Assembly: GCF_020866905.1 (NCBI RefSeq)
Contig: NZ_JAIVCC010000005.1
Span: 670,088-734,087, forward strand
Source of the DNA: Salinimicrobium sediminilitoris
Lineage (GTDB): Bacteria > Bacteroidota > Bacteroidia > Flavobacteriales > Flavobacteriaceae
Direction of reading: 5' to 3'
DNA: 64,000 nt
Under the pieces are notes generated by a model. The model did not search any database. It was not told where the DNA came from and saw nothing but the letters and a program-made list of their open reading frames with translations. Every line of letters begins with the position of its first letter. The first letter of the stretch is position 1. Of this stretch, positions 7,474 to 15,369 are shown piece after piece. The position numbers and the translations under genes are program-made.

Positions 7474-8694
7474 ATGGAGAAGAATAAAGCTATTTTACAT
7501 CTCGACCTGGACACTTTTTTCGTGTCTGTAGAGCGCAGGTTGCATCCCGAGCTTAATAACCGTCCGGTGCTGGTGGGTGGTTTGGGAGATCGCGGGGTGG
7601 TGGCGGCATGTAGTTATGAAACGCGCCGCTATGGAGTACACTCGGGCATGGCGATGAAGGTGGCCCGGCAGCTGTGTCCCGCCGCCACTATTATCAAGGG
7701 AGAAACCACCACTTACAGTAAATATTCCAACGAGGTAACCGAGATCATACAAAATAAAGTACCCGCTTTTGAAAAAGCGAGTATCGACGAATTCTATGCC
7801 GACCTTACAGGTATGGACAAGTTCTTTGGCACCTACCAGTTTGCCACCGAGTTGCGAAAGGAGATCATCCGGGAAAGCGGCCTTCCTATTTCCTTTGGCC
7901 TCTCCCGCAATAAAGTGGTGTCAAAGATCGCCACGGGCGAGGCCAAGCCTAATAATCAAATCCTCATAGAAACCGGGGGCGAAAGGTCCTTTTTGGCACC
8001 GCTGTCTGTGCGTAAGATCCCTATGATAGGAGCTAAGACCTTTCAGACGTTGCTGGGGCTGGGCGTGCGGGAGATAAAGACCATACAGGAAATGCCGGTG
8101 GAGATGATGGAAAGTGTGCTGGGCAAGAACGGGCGCACCATTTGGAAACGAGCACATGGGATCGATGAGGTGCCTATCATTCCGTTTCACGAGCGCAAAT
8201 CCATCTCGGCCGAACGTACTTTTCACCGGGACACCATTGATATGGTACAGTTAAATGCCACCCTCACTGCCATGACCGAGAGCCTGGCGTATCAGCTGCG
8301 GCGCGGGGATAAGCTTACGTCGAATATAAGTGTGAAGATTAGGTATTCAGATTTTAATACCTATACCAAACAGGCGACCATTCCCTACACCAGCGCCGAT
8401 CATATTTTGATCCCAAAGATCGAGGCACTCTTTAGGCAGCTGTACAACCGGCGGTTGTTGATAAGACTCGTGGGAGTGAAGTTTGGCGGACTCGTAGGCG
8501 GGCATTACCAGATCAATCTTTTTGATGACAGCGAAGAGATGCTGGACCTGTACAACTCCATCGACCGCATTAGGAACAGGTTTGGGGAGAACAGCGTGAT
8601 GCGGGCATCGACCATTGGCGGTACCAGCATAGGCGGAAGACAGAATTCCTTTGACGGCGCTCCACCTATGTTGTATGCGCACAGGCAAAATTAA
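7474..8694 (+). CDS. dinB: DNA polymerase IV (Y-family translesion polymerase)
   Basis: Error-prone Y-family DNA polymerase of 406 residues. Catalytic acidic residues are in HLDLDTFFVSVERR at the N terminus and in KASIDEFYADL; helix-hairpin-helix (KIPMIGAKTFQTLLGLG) and little-finger regions follow. I start it at ATG 7474 (MEKNKAI): the TTG at 7438 would add 12 residues but lies within the -7 element. It is followed, after a 650-bp repeat-filled gap, by a short dnaE. Neighbouring dinB and dnaE resemble the inducible mutagenesis cassettes of other bacteria. The usual LexA-like regulator gene is missing next to it. The gene is visibly more GC-rich than the defence operon to its left. Confidence 0.93.
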   Translation: MEKNKAILHLDLDTFFVSVERRLHPELNNRPVLVGGLGDRGVVAACSYETRRYGVHSGMAMKVARQLCPAATIIKGETTTYSKYSNEVTEIIQNKVPAFEKASIDEFYADLTGMDKFFGTYQFATELRKEIIRESGLPISFGLSRNKVVSKIATGEAKPNNQILIETGGERSFLAPLSVRKIPMIGAKTFQTLLGLGVREIKTIQEMPVEMMESVLGKNGRTIWKRAHGIDEVPIIPFHERKSISAERTFHRDTIDMVQLNATLTAMTESLAYQLRRGDKLTSNISVKIRYSDFNTYTKQATIPYTSADHILIPKIEALFRQLYNRRLLIRLVGVKFGGLVGGHYQINLFDDSEEMLDLYNSIDRIRNRFGENSVMRASTIGGTSIGGRQNSFDGAPPMLYAHRQN

Positions 8695-8861
8695 TCTTCG
8701 CCCTTTGGGCGGTTCAAGGTTTAAAGTTCAAGGTTGGTTCAATGATCAATAAACAATTAGCAATAAACTAATTTCTTTGCGGGCTTTGCGAAAGCTTGGC
8801 GGCTTTTGCGTGAAAAAGATTTGAGAATGTGATGATTTGAAAATTTGAAGATGAGATGTCT

Positions 8862-8995
8862 CCGTCAGTTCGAGTGAATTGGAGACTGCGAAAGCAGGAT
8901 ACAATTTATATCGAGAACAAGGGGCTGAGTACCCGGCCTTCTTCTCGATACAATTTTCCCTCGCTGCCGCTCAGAAAAATCACTCGAAGTGACGG
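8862..8995. repeat. 134-bp palindromic element, copy A
   Basis: Ends are a 16-bp inverted repeat, CCGTCAGTTCGAGTGA and TCACTCGAAGTGACGG, with one mismatch. The interior carries a CTTCTCGATACAATTTTCCC segment shared with copies B and C. It has no coding content, and is probably a small non-autonomous or REP-like element. Confidence 0.75.
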
Positions 8996-9066
8996 CCATG
9001 GAAAAGTGGACAGTGTTCGGTGATCAGTGATCAGAAGTGCGCAGTTCGCAGTTCTTTTTCAACTCC

Positions 9067-9200
9067 CCGTCAGTTCGAGGGAATCTGGAACTGCGTGAGC
9101 AGGGACAGATTTGTATCGGGAACAAGGGAGTGACTGCCCGGCCTTCTTCTCGATACAATTTTCCCTCGCTCGCGCTCAGAAAAATCACTCGAAGTGACGG
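9067..9200. repeat. 134-bp palindromic element, copy B
   Basis: Same length and same ends as the copy at 8862-8995 (CCGTCAGTTCGAGGGA and TCACTCGAAGTGACGG), with scattered substitutions inside. It has the same orientation. Confidence 0.75.
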
Positions 9201-9351
9201 CCAGGAGAAAAAAGTGCTCAGTGTTCGGTAATCAGGGATCAGAAGTGCGCAGTAGGCAGTTCTTTTTCAGCTCCCTTTAGGGTTGGGGTAACTGAAAAAG
9301 AACACCCTAAAATTGGAATTTGGAATTTGACAAATTGGAATTTAAAACAGC

Positions 9352-12300
9352 ATGTTTTTAAACAACCACACATACTACTCTCTCCGCTACGGGACTTTCC
9401 CGGAGAAGGAACTGTGTGAGCTGGCGGAAGAGAATGGAGCGACTGCGGTGGCGGTGACCGATATCAATAACACCTCGGCCTGCCTCAGCTTTTTGAAGAC
9501 GGCTCAAAAATATGATTTTAAGACCCTCATTGGGATCGACTTCCGGAATGGGGTGCAGCAGCAATACGTGGGCCTGGCGCGGAACAATGAGGGGTTTAAA
9601 AATCTCAATGATCACCTTTCGGAACATTTGCATGTGGAAAAGGAATTCGCTGCTGAAGCTCCGCTGCTGGAGGATTGCTGGTTTATTTATCCGCTGGAGC
9701 AGGTGATGAGGTGTCAAAAACGGCATTTTAGAGATGATGAGTTTATAGGTGTTTCCGTGGAAAGTCTGCGCAAGCTGAAATTCTCCAAATATCTTGAACT
9801 TCGCGATAAACTGGTGCTGCTGCAAACGGTAAGCTTCCGGAATAAAAGAGATTACAATGCTCACCGCCTGCTGCGGGCCATTGATAAGAACATTTTGTTA
9901 AGTCAGCTGCCCGAAGTAGAACAGGGTTCTCCCACTCATAAAATGTTACCCGAAAATTCCCTTTTTGAAGCCTTTGCAGATTATCCTTTTATCCCAGAAA
10001 ATACGCAGCGCCTTATCGATGGTTGCGAGGTCAACTTTGGTTTTGACAGCGCCCGCCAAAACCGAAACCTGCAGATCTTTGGCAACAGCAAAGAGGAAGA
10101 TGCTGAAGTGCTAAGGGCACTTTGCTATAAAAAACTGCCGCGCCGTTATCCCAACGCTAATTCCGAAACTCTGGCGCGGGTAGAGAAGGAGCTGGACGCG
10201 ATCATTAGCCTGGGTTTTGTGTCTTACTTTTTGATCAACCACGATATCGTGGAGTATGCCAAATCGAAGAATTACCCGTTCATTGGCCGGGGCAGCGGGG
10301 CGAATTCGGTGGTGGCTTACATCATTGGCATTACCAATGTAGATCCCATTGAACTCAATCTTTATTTTGAGCGCTTTATCAATGCGAGCCGTCACTCGCC
10401 GCCCGACTTTGATATCGACTTCTCCTGGAAAGACCGGCAGGATGTGACCAATTATATTTTCCGAAGATATAAGAATACTGCGTTGCTCGCTACTTATGTT
10501 ACTTTTAAGCGGCGGGCTGTAATAAGGGAGCTGGGGAAAGTTTTCGGGTTACCCAAAGCAGAGATCGACAAGCTTTCTTCAGGCTATTTTGATCCTAAAG
10601 ATATTGATGAGATGGAAAAGCTGGTGTTCCGCTACAGTGGATTGATCGCCGGATTTCCTAATTACCTGAGCGTTCATGCCGGCGGAATTGCCATTTTACA
10701 GGCTCCAATCCATCAATATGCCGCCACTTTTTTGCCGCCCAAGGGCTTTGCGACCATTCAGTTTGATATGAATATCGCCGAAGACGTGGGCATTTTTAAA
10801 TTTGATATCCTCGCCCAGCGTGGCCTCTCCAAGATCACCGATGCCATTGAGATCATTAGGGAGAATCAGCCAGATGCTGTGGTCGAAGACATGGAGAATG
10901 TTTCAGCTTTCAAATATGATCCCAACATTAACAACCTGCTGCGCACGGGCGATTGCATGGGCGTATTTTACGTGGAATCCCCTGCCATGCGCGGATTATT
11001 TCAGAAGTTACAGACCGATGATTACCTGGGGCTGGTAGCGGCGAGTTCTATTATTCGGCCAGGAGTTTCCAACGGCGGGATGAAGGAGGAGTATATTAAA
11101 CGCCACCGCGATCCCAACCGGCGCAAACAGGCGCATCCTGTTTTAGCTGAGATCCTTCATGAAACCTACGGCGTCATGGTCTACCAGGAAGATGTGCTCA
11201 AGATCGCCCACTATTTTGCCGGGCTCTCCCTCGAGGAAGCCGATATCCTGCGCCGCGGCATGAGCGGGAAAAAACGGAATGAGGTAGATTTTCGAAAGCT
11301 GGAGGATAAATTCCGCAACAACTGCAGGGAGAAGGGATATTCCGAAGAACTTATTGAAGAGGTGTGGACCCAGATCATGTCCTTTGCCGGCTACGCTTTT
11401 CCGAAGGGACATTCGGCCTCCTATGCCGTGGAGAGTTACCAGAGCCTTTACCTGAAATTTTACTTTCCGCTTGAGTTCATGGTGGCCTGCCTCAATAACG
11501 GCGGGGGCTTTTATGATGTGGAGACTTATATTCAGGAGATAAGGAAGTGCGGCGGCAAAGTGCATCCGCCATGTATTAACCAAAGCGATCACCACACGGT
11601 GATCTATGGAAAAGATATCTACCTGGGGCTGGGTTACATCAAGGAGCTGGAGATAAAGGTAGTGCAGCGTATTTTGGAGGATCGCAATTTCTTCGGAAGT
11701 TATAAGTCTTTTGATGATTTTATCGACCGGGTGCCTATTTCCATAGAGCAGCTGAGTATCCTGCTGAAGATCGATGCTTTCCGCTTTACCGGCGTAGATA
11801 AGCACCACCTGCTGTGGAAGGCTTATTTTAAGCTGAACCGTTCCCGCACCCGCAGCGGGCAAACCCTGTTGTTCCGTCCGCCGCACCGCGATTTCAACCT
11901 GCCGGAATTATCGCATTCCATGCTGATTGATGCCTATGACCAGATGGAGCTGCTGGGTTTTTCCCTGCACGACCACTTCAAACTCCTCAAACCCGAAAAC
12001 TACCGCAACCTGCAGCGGCCCGGAGTGGTGATGGCCAAAAACCTGAAGCAGCATCTAGGTAAGACCATAGAGATCTACGGCCACCTTATTACCGCCAAAC
12101 GCACGCCAACTGTCAACCGGCAGTATATGTGCTTTGGGACTTTCTACGACCGCGCGGGTGATATTTTCGACACGGTACAATTCCCCCGTGCGGCAGAGCG
12201 GTTTCCGCTGCACAGCAAGGGGATCTATCTATGTAAAGGAAAGGTAGTGGAGGAGCTGGATTATATATGCATCAACATAGAATGGCTTGAAAGACAGGAA

Positions 12301-12384
12301 ACAGTAGGAGATCCAAGATATATAAGCAGCACCCGCATGAAGATCTCTTTTAGGGAAGATGGGAAGGGGATGATAATTAAGTGA
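9352..12384 (+). CDS. dnaE: DNA polymerase III alpha subunit, short error-prone type
   Basis: C-family DNA polymerase of 1010 residues, shorter than replicative DnaE (about 1160) and close to the DnaE2/ImuC class that works with Y-family partners in damage tolerance. An N-terminal PHP domain (from NNHTYYSLRYG), palm catalytic PPDFDIDFSW (about residue 350), a third catalytic Asp in FKFDILAQRGLSKI (about 484), and the conserved FPKGHSASYAVESYQSLYLKF segment (about 684) are all visible. An OB-fold-like region is at the C terminus (IEIYGHLITAKRTPTV). ATG 9352 is the only sensible start. It sits downstream of dinB and is flanked by repeats. A 52-bp relic of another dnaE lies beyond the next genes at 13647. 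Confidence 0.92.
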   Translation: MFLNNHTYYSLRYGTFPEKELCELAEENGATAVAVTDINNTSACLSFLKTAQKYDFKTLIGIDFRNGVQQQYVGLARNNEGFKNLNDHLSEHLHVEKEFAAEAPLLEDCWFIYPLEQVMRCQKRHFRDDEFIGVSVESLRKLKFSKYLELRDKLVLLQTVSFRNKRDYNAHRLLRAIDKNILLSQLPEVEQGSPTHKMLPENSLFEAFADYPFIPENTQRLIDGCEVNFGFDSARQNRNLQIFGNSKEEDAEVLRALCYKKLPRRYPNANSETLARVEKELDAIISLGFVSYFLINHDIVEYAKSKNYPFIGRGSGANSVVAYIIGITNVDPIELNLYFERFINASRHSPPDFDIDFSWKDRQDVTNYIFRRYKNTALLATYVTFKRRAVIRELGKVFGLPKAEIDKLSSGYFDPKDIDEMEKLVFRYSGLIAGFPNYLSVHAGGIAILQAPIHQYAATFLPPKGFATIQFDMNIAEDVGIFKFDILAQRGLSKITDAIEIIRENQPDAVVEDMENVSAFKYDPNINNLLRTGDCMGVFYVESPAMRGLFQKLQTDDYLGLVAASSIIRPGVSNGGMKEEYIKRHRDPNRRKQAHPVLAEILHETYGVMVYQEDVLKIAHYFAGLSLEEADILRRGMSGKKRNEVDFRKLEDKFRNNCREKGYSEELIEEVWTQIMSFAGYAFPKGHSASYAVESYQSLYLKFYFPLEFMVACLNNGGGFYDVETYIQEIRKCGGKVHPPCINQSDHHTVIYGKDIYLGLGYIKELEIKVVQRILEDRNFFGSYKSFDDFIDRVPISIEQLSILLKIDAFRFTGVDKHHLLWKAYFKLNRSRTRSGQTLLFRPPHRDFNLPELSHSMLIDAYDQMELLGFSLHDHFKLLKPENYRNLQRPGVVMAKNLKQHLGKTIEIYGHLITAKRTPTVNRQYMCFGTFYDRAGDIFDTVQFPRAAERFPLHSKGIYLCKGKVVEELDYICINIEWLERQETVGDPRYISSTRMKISFREDGKGMIIK

Positions 12385-12465
12385 TCAGTGCTCAGTGATC
12401 AGTGGGCAGTAAAGTTAGATTTACGAAATAAGAAGTACGAGGTTCAGGACCCGTGATAAGGGCAG

Positions 12466-12523
12466 GGTTGTCATTTCGACAGAGCCTTTTCTTTTGAGAA
12501 AAAGAAGAGGCGACGAGAAATCT
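12466..12523. repeat. 58-bp hairpin repeat, copy 1
   Basis: Runs from GGTTGTCATTTCGACAGAGCC to GACGAGAAATCT, with an internal hairpin whose stem is made of complementary CTTCTT-type and AAGAAGAGG arms. It matches 13593-13650 at nearly every base. Confidence 0.75.
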
Positions 12524-12539
12524 CATCTTGCTATGTACA

Positions 12540-12627
12540 AGTATTGAGACAAGAGACTAAGTGCCCAGCCTTCTTCTCGATACGATTTTCCCTCGCTCCC
12601 GCTCAAAAAAATCACTCGAAGTGACGG
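12540..12627. repeat. partial copy C of the 134-bp palindromic element
   Basis: Shares the right-hand two thirds of copies A and B, including CTTCTCGATACGATTTTCCC and the terminal arm TCACTCGAAGTGACGG. The left arm is missing and the element abuts a 58-bp hairpin repeat. Confidence 0.65.
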
Positions 12628-12803
12628 CCATGAAATTTGAGAATGTGATGATTTGAAAATGAGGTTAAAAAAAGGAATCAGTGTCGGTGATCAGTGGTCA
12701 TTACCTCCCCCACTTTTGAGCGGGACTACCGTACATTATGATTTTTTTGAAGATTTATTTGGAGCAGCAAAAGAAAGCCCCAGAGGTGCGAAATATCTGT
12801 AGT

Positions 12804-12821
12804 CCGGGGTTTTAACCCCGG
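12804..12821. repeat. GC-rich palindrome
   Basis: CCGGGGTTTTAACCCCGG, with 8-bp arms around TT. It resembles a REP half. No transposase lies next to it. Confidence 0.5.
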
Positions 12822-12910
12822 GTTTAGGTGGACCTCTATGACAAATGCCTAATTAAGAATGAAGCGTATCAGGGCAGTTTTAAGGAAAAGTAGTAAAATT
12901 ATAAATTCAT

Positions 12911-12918
12911 TATCTTTA
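12911..12918 (+). promoter_or_regulatory. -7-like element of the second toxin-antitoxin operon
   Basis: TATCTTTA is one base off TAnnTTTG and lies 15 bases before the preferred ATG at 12934. Confidence 0.4.
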
Positions 12919-12933
12919 ATAAAAAGCTCAGAA

Positions 12934-13185
12934 ATGGAAGCAACAGAATTAAAGCGGCGGTTGATTGATTACATAAATAATGCAGATGAGGAAGTGCTAA
13001 AGAATATCCAGGCCCTGGTGGAGAATCATGAAAAGGATCAGGTAGTTGCATATACTGTTGAGGGAAAACCTCTAAACAAACAGGAATTTCAAAAGGAAAT
13101 TGCGGAAGCTGAAGCAGAATATGAAAAGGGAAACTTCAAAACCCATGAACAACTGAAAAAGGAAGTAAAAACTTGGAAAAAATAA
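12934..13185 (+). CDS. antitoxin-like protein, second pair
   Basis: An 83-residue charged helical protein (MEATELKRRLIDYINNADEE) ending KKEVKTWKK. The shape and the C-terminal tail with KPLNKQEFQKEIAEAEAEYEKG are those of antitoxins paired with ParE/RelE toxins. I prefer ATG 12934; the frame extends to 12859 but the extra 25 residues would start before the promoter-like element. It overlaps the start of a toxin gene that is now frameshifted, so this antitoxin may be an orphan. Confidence 0.72.
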   Translation: MEATELKRRLIDYINNADEEVLKNIQALVENHEKDQVVAYTVEGKPLNKQEFQKEIAEAEAEYEKGNFKTHEQLKKEVKTWKK

Positions 13186-13452
13186 TTTGGACAGATAAAG
13201 CTAAAACTTCTCTGCACCATATCTGGAAATTTTATGCTGAAGTTAATCCGGAATTAGGTGATAAAATAGTTAATGAAATTCTTCAGGGTGTAGCAGGGAT
13301 GATCTTTTTGGAACAGTATCAATTGGGGGAAGCGCTATCGCAGAATTATTGTGAGACACTTTAAAATTATTTATCGCCCTATCGAGAATGGTATACTGGT
13401 ATTACAGGTTATTGATACCCGGCAAAATCCTGAAAAACTTAAAATAGAATAA
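13173..13452 (+). pseudogene. frameshifted ParE/RelE-family toxin
   Basis: The first part reads EKIIWTDKAKTSLHHIWKFYAEVNPELGDKI and stops at 13364. From about 13337 the next frame continues as a perfect toxin C terminus, RYRRIIVRHFKIIYRPI and then VLQVIDTRQNPEKLKIE, ending in TAA at 13452. One extra base near 13333-13338 (GAAGCGCTATCGC) explains the break. Intact, it would be a toxin of about 93 residues. As read, the product lacks the C-terminal strands and should be inactive, unless the base is a sequencing error. Confidence 0.8.
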
Positions 13453-13592
13453 TTGTGTGTTTTGATCAAAAGTGTGCAGTAGTTAATTTTCTCTGCACTC
13501 CTTTGCGTTTGATCTTTGCGGTCTCTGGGAGAAATGATTTGAAGATGAGGTGAAAAAAATGATCAGTTTTCGGTGATCAGGGAAGTTCAGCA

Positions 13593-13650
13593 GGTTGTCA
13601 TTTCGACAGAGCCTCTTCTTTTGAGAAAAAGAAGAGGCGACGAGAAATCT
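13593..13650. repeat. 58-bp hairpin repeat, copy 2
   Basis: Near-identical to 12466-12523. The stem CCTCTTCTT / AAGAAGAGG is perfect here. Its last bases (ATCT) overlap the start of the dnaE relic. Confidence 0.75.
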
Positions 13651-13698
13651 ATGGCCACCTTATCATCACCAAACGCACCTCAACTGTCAACCGGCAGT
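13647..13698 (+). pseudogene. relic fragment of a second dnaE
   Basis: 52 bases that align without gaps to 12073-12124 inside dnaE. Shared runs include GGCCACCTTAT, CCAAACGCAC and CAACTGTCAACCGGCAGT. The relic reads IYGHLIITKRTSTVNRQ against IYGHLITAKRTPTVNRQ of DnaE. The differences are partly synonymous or conservative, so it comes from a different dnaE allele rather than a recent copy of the local one. Confidence 0.85.
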
Positions 13699-13767
13699 CA
13701 TATTTCATCAGTAATATATTCGGTTTATTGAAAAATAACTGCGCACTAAAGCACTGCTAATTGCCTA

Positions 13768-13995
13768 CTAAATTTCCTCTTTCCCAATGGGGTGATCTTC
13801 GTACCAGTCGTCGAAGGTTTTATCTGTAGAATAATTGTCGGTGATGACTTTATAAACGGTAAGAAGCCACCAGGCCTGTCCGGCGATTACGGTATAGAAC
13901 ACTATATCATAAGAAACATTATAGAATACCATTACCGCTACCGATACCAGTAGCAGAGTCGCAACAATAACATAAAAGTGGGCCGAAATTCTCAT
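13768..13995 (-). CDS. small two-span membrane protein
   Basis: A 75-residue protein with two hydrophobic segments (about 8-25 and 30-47) and an acidic C-terminal tail (FDDWYEDHPIGKEEI). The ATG at 13995 is clear. It lies 51 bp downstream of the heme-copper-like membrane protein gene on the same strand, as the last member of the ric-norB cluster, so it may be a small partner of a membrane enzyme. I recognise no family. Confidence 0.65.
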   Translation of the reverse strand: MRISAHFYVIVATLLLVSVAVMVFYNVSYDIVFYTVIAGQAWWLLTVYKVITDNYSTDKTFDDWYEDHPIGKEEI

Positions 13996-14046
13996 ATCCT
14001 TAAGATAGCAAAGAACAGCGCCACAATGAGTTAACGGACTAATAAA

Positions 14047-15267
14047 TCAATCCATTTTAGCAGAAGTTTGACTTTTTGTTAAGATATTCCTTAAGAGCAG
14101 TAAACCGGCAGTTAGTGGCAGGAAAATGCTGCTGTAAGCGAGCAGGCGAAAGTAATCTTCAAAAAGCGGAAGTTCCAGCCAGGTCACCGTTCCTTTGTAG
14201 AAAATAAGGGCTTCGGTCATAAGAAAGGCTGCAAAATAGAGCCAGAAAATCCATTTTGGAAGTTGCAGGAGCCTGGTGTGAGAGAGAAAAGCAAGTAGAG
14301 TAATGGTCACCACACCAAGAAAAACCCAGTGCAGGTATCCTATTACAAAATCGGGAAAGCTAAAAGCGAGATTCGCGAACCATGGAATAGCCGATAGTAG
14401 TTGTAACAGGAGCTTAAAGATGAGCACAATCCCTGCTATGCTTAGCAGGAGTTTTAAAAATGAGGAAAAACGAAGTTGTTTCCAAAAAGGGGAAACGATC
14501 TTCAAAAACTTCACAAATGCAGTGATTTGCAGGATTGCTCCCAAACCACCTAATATGTAGTAGATCCAGTGCGGCTCTGTCCAGAGAACAGATAGGAAAA
14601 ATCCAAGAACCACTGCGGCATTGAGTTGCCAGAAGAAGCTTTTAAAATCCTCTTTTTGAGGCTTCAGGTTTTGCTGTTCCATGAAGTAAAAAAAGATCCC
14701 GAGGAGCGCAAGGATAAACCATGCGTTGTATTGAAAATGCAGGTAGAAATATATCGACAAATTGTACCAGATGCTGGTATTACCCAAAGTGGCCATAACG
14801 CCACCTATGGCCCAGGGACCAATACTGGAGACCACCATATACCACAGGGATGCTTTAATGAGTTTAAAGGAATAGGTGTTCTTGTAGGGTGGCGGAGTCT
14901 TCTTCAGGATAAACCAGGCCATAAAATAGGAGGCAATGAGAAAGAGCGTGGAAAATATGATCGAAAAAAGAGCATATCCTGTGAAGGGAAATGTGACCAG
15001 CATTCCTATTAAGGTGATCTGTGTAAACCAGAAAATACGTTTGTAGATCCTTCCGAAGCCGGCTTCAGAAAAATACATTTTATAGATAAGCGTGGTAAGA
15101 GCAATGTAAACCCAGCCCAGCAATGCGATATGTGAATGGGAATGCACTACATACCGAAAATTAGCAGGAATGGGAATAACAAAAAAGAACCGGAGGAACA
15201 CTCCCAGCAGCCCTACAAGGAAGAAATATCCAAGAGCAATGTTAGCGTGCTTTTTAAGATCGATCAT
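14047..15267 (-). CDS. multi-pass membrane protein resembling heme-copper oxidase subunit I
   Basis: A 406-residue integral membrane protein with about 12 hydrophobic segments. Conserved-looking histidines lie in or next to the membrane: VHSHSHIALLGW near residue 43, YFYLHFQYNAWF near 178, TEPHW near 233 and YLHWVFLG near 313. The HxH...LGW motif recalls the heme-ligand helix of cytochrome oxidase subunit I and NnrS-type proteins. It follows norB with a 102-bp gap that contains a long inverted repeat. A role linked to NO or heme metabolism is inferred from context; it lacks the full set of ligands seen in the neighbouring NorB. Confidence 0.75.
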   Translation of the reverse strand: MIDLKKHANIALGYFFLVGLLGVFLRFFFVIPIPANFRYVVHSHSHIALLGWVYIALTTLIYKMYFSEAGFGRIYKRIFWFTQITLIGMLVTFPFTGYALFSIIFSTLFLIASYFMAWFILKKTPPPYKNTYSFKLIKASLWYMVVSSIGPWAIGGVMATLGNTSIWYNLSIYFYLHFQYNAWFILALLGIFFYFMEQQNLKPQKEDFKSFFWQLNAAVVLGFFLSVLWTEPHWIYYILGGLGAILQITAFVKFLKIVSPFWKQLRFSSFLKLLLSIAGIVLIFKLLLQLLSAIPWFANLAFSFPDFVIGYLHWVFLGVVTITLLAFLSHTRLLQLPKWIFWLYFAAFLMTEALIFYKGTVTWLELPLFEDYFRLLAYSSIFLPLTAGLLLLRNILTKSQTSAKMD

Positions 15268-15288
15268 GTTTTAAAAGTAGGAAAAAGA

Positions 15289-15356
15289 GAGGAGGCAAAA
15301 AACCGCATTTTTGACACCCCAAAAAATGGGATAGAAAAACAGCTTTTTGCCTCCTC
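15289..15356 (-). terminator. long-loop inverted repeat between norB and the next gene
   Basis: Perfect 13-bp arms (GAGGAGGCAAAAA and TTTTTGCCTCCTC) enclose 42 bases that contain an inner CCC/GGG hairpin. On the minus strand the second arm is followed by TCTTTTTCC. It could be a terminator with read-through or an RNA-processing/stability element between the two cistrons. Confidence 0.55.
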
Positions 15357-15369
15357 AGTAAATTTGAGT

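Larger units (their letters stand above)
8695..9351. other. repeat-rich gap between dinB and dnaE
   Basis: No credible gene. It holds a small palindrome CGCCCTTTGGGCG just after dinB, two copies of a 134-bp palindromic element (8862-8995 and 9067-9200), short tracts of the GTGATCAGTG type, and three copies of TTGGAATTT directly before dnaE (9311-9343). A 64-codon open frame at 9037-9231 is only a translation of the repeat. Confidence 0.7.
12385..12933. other. repeat-rich gap after dnaE
   Basis: No credible gene. It contains GTGATCAGTG-type tracts (12383-12411), one 58-bp hairpin repeat (12466-12523), a partial third copy of the 134-bp element (to 12627), a copy of the TTTGAGAATGTGATGATTTG tract (12637-12656), a GC-rich palindrome (12804-12821) and the promoter of the next toxin-antitoxin pair. 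Confidence 0.7.
13453..13767. other. gap with hairpin repeat and dnaE relic
   Basis: No gene. It holds a GATCAG-type tract (13560-13582), the second 58-bp hairpin repeat (13593-13650) and a 52-bp relic of dnaE (13647-13698) fused directly to that repeat. Confidence 0.7.

Noticed and set aside
9037-9231. 64-codon open frame between dinB and dnaE
   Set aside because: It is a translation of the 134-bp palindromic element (copy B) and its flanks, with no start signal or protein-like composition.
11143-11886. 247-codon open frame antisense to dnaE
   Set aside because: A shadow of the strongly coding dnaE frame, with no independent start context.
12466-13650. CRISPR array
   Set aside because: The direct repeats here are two copies 1.1 kb apart with genes between; there is no regular spacing and no cas gene.
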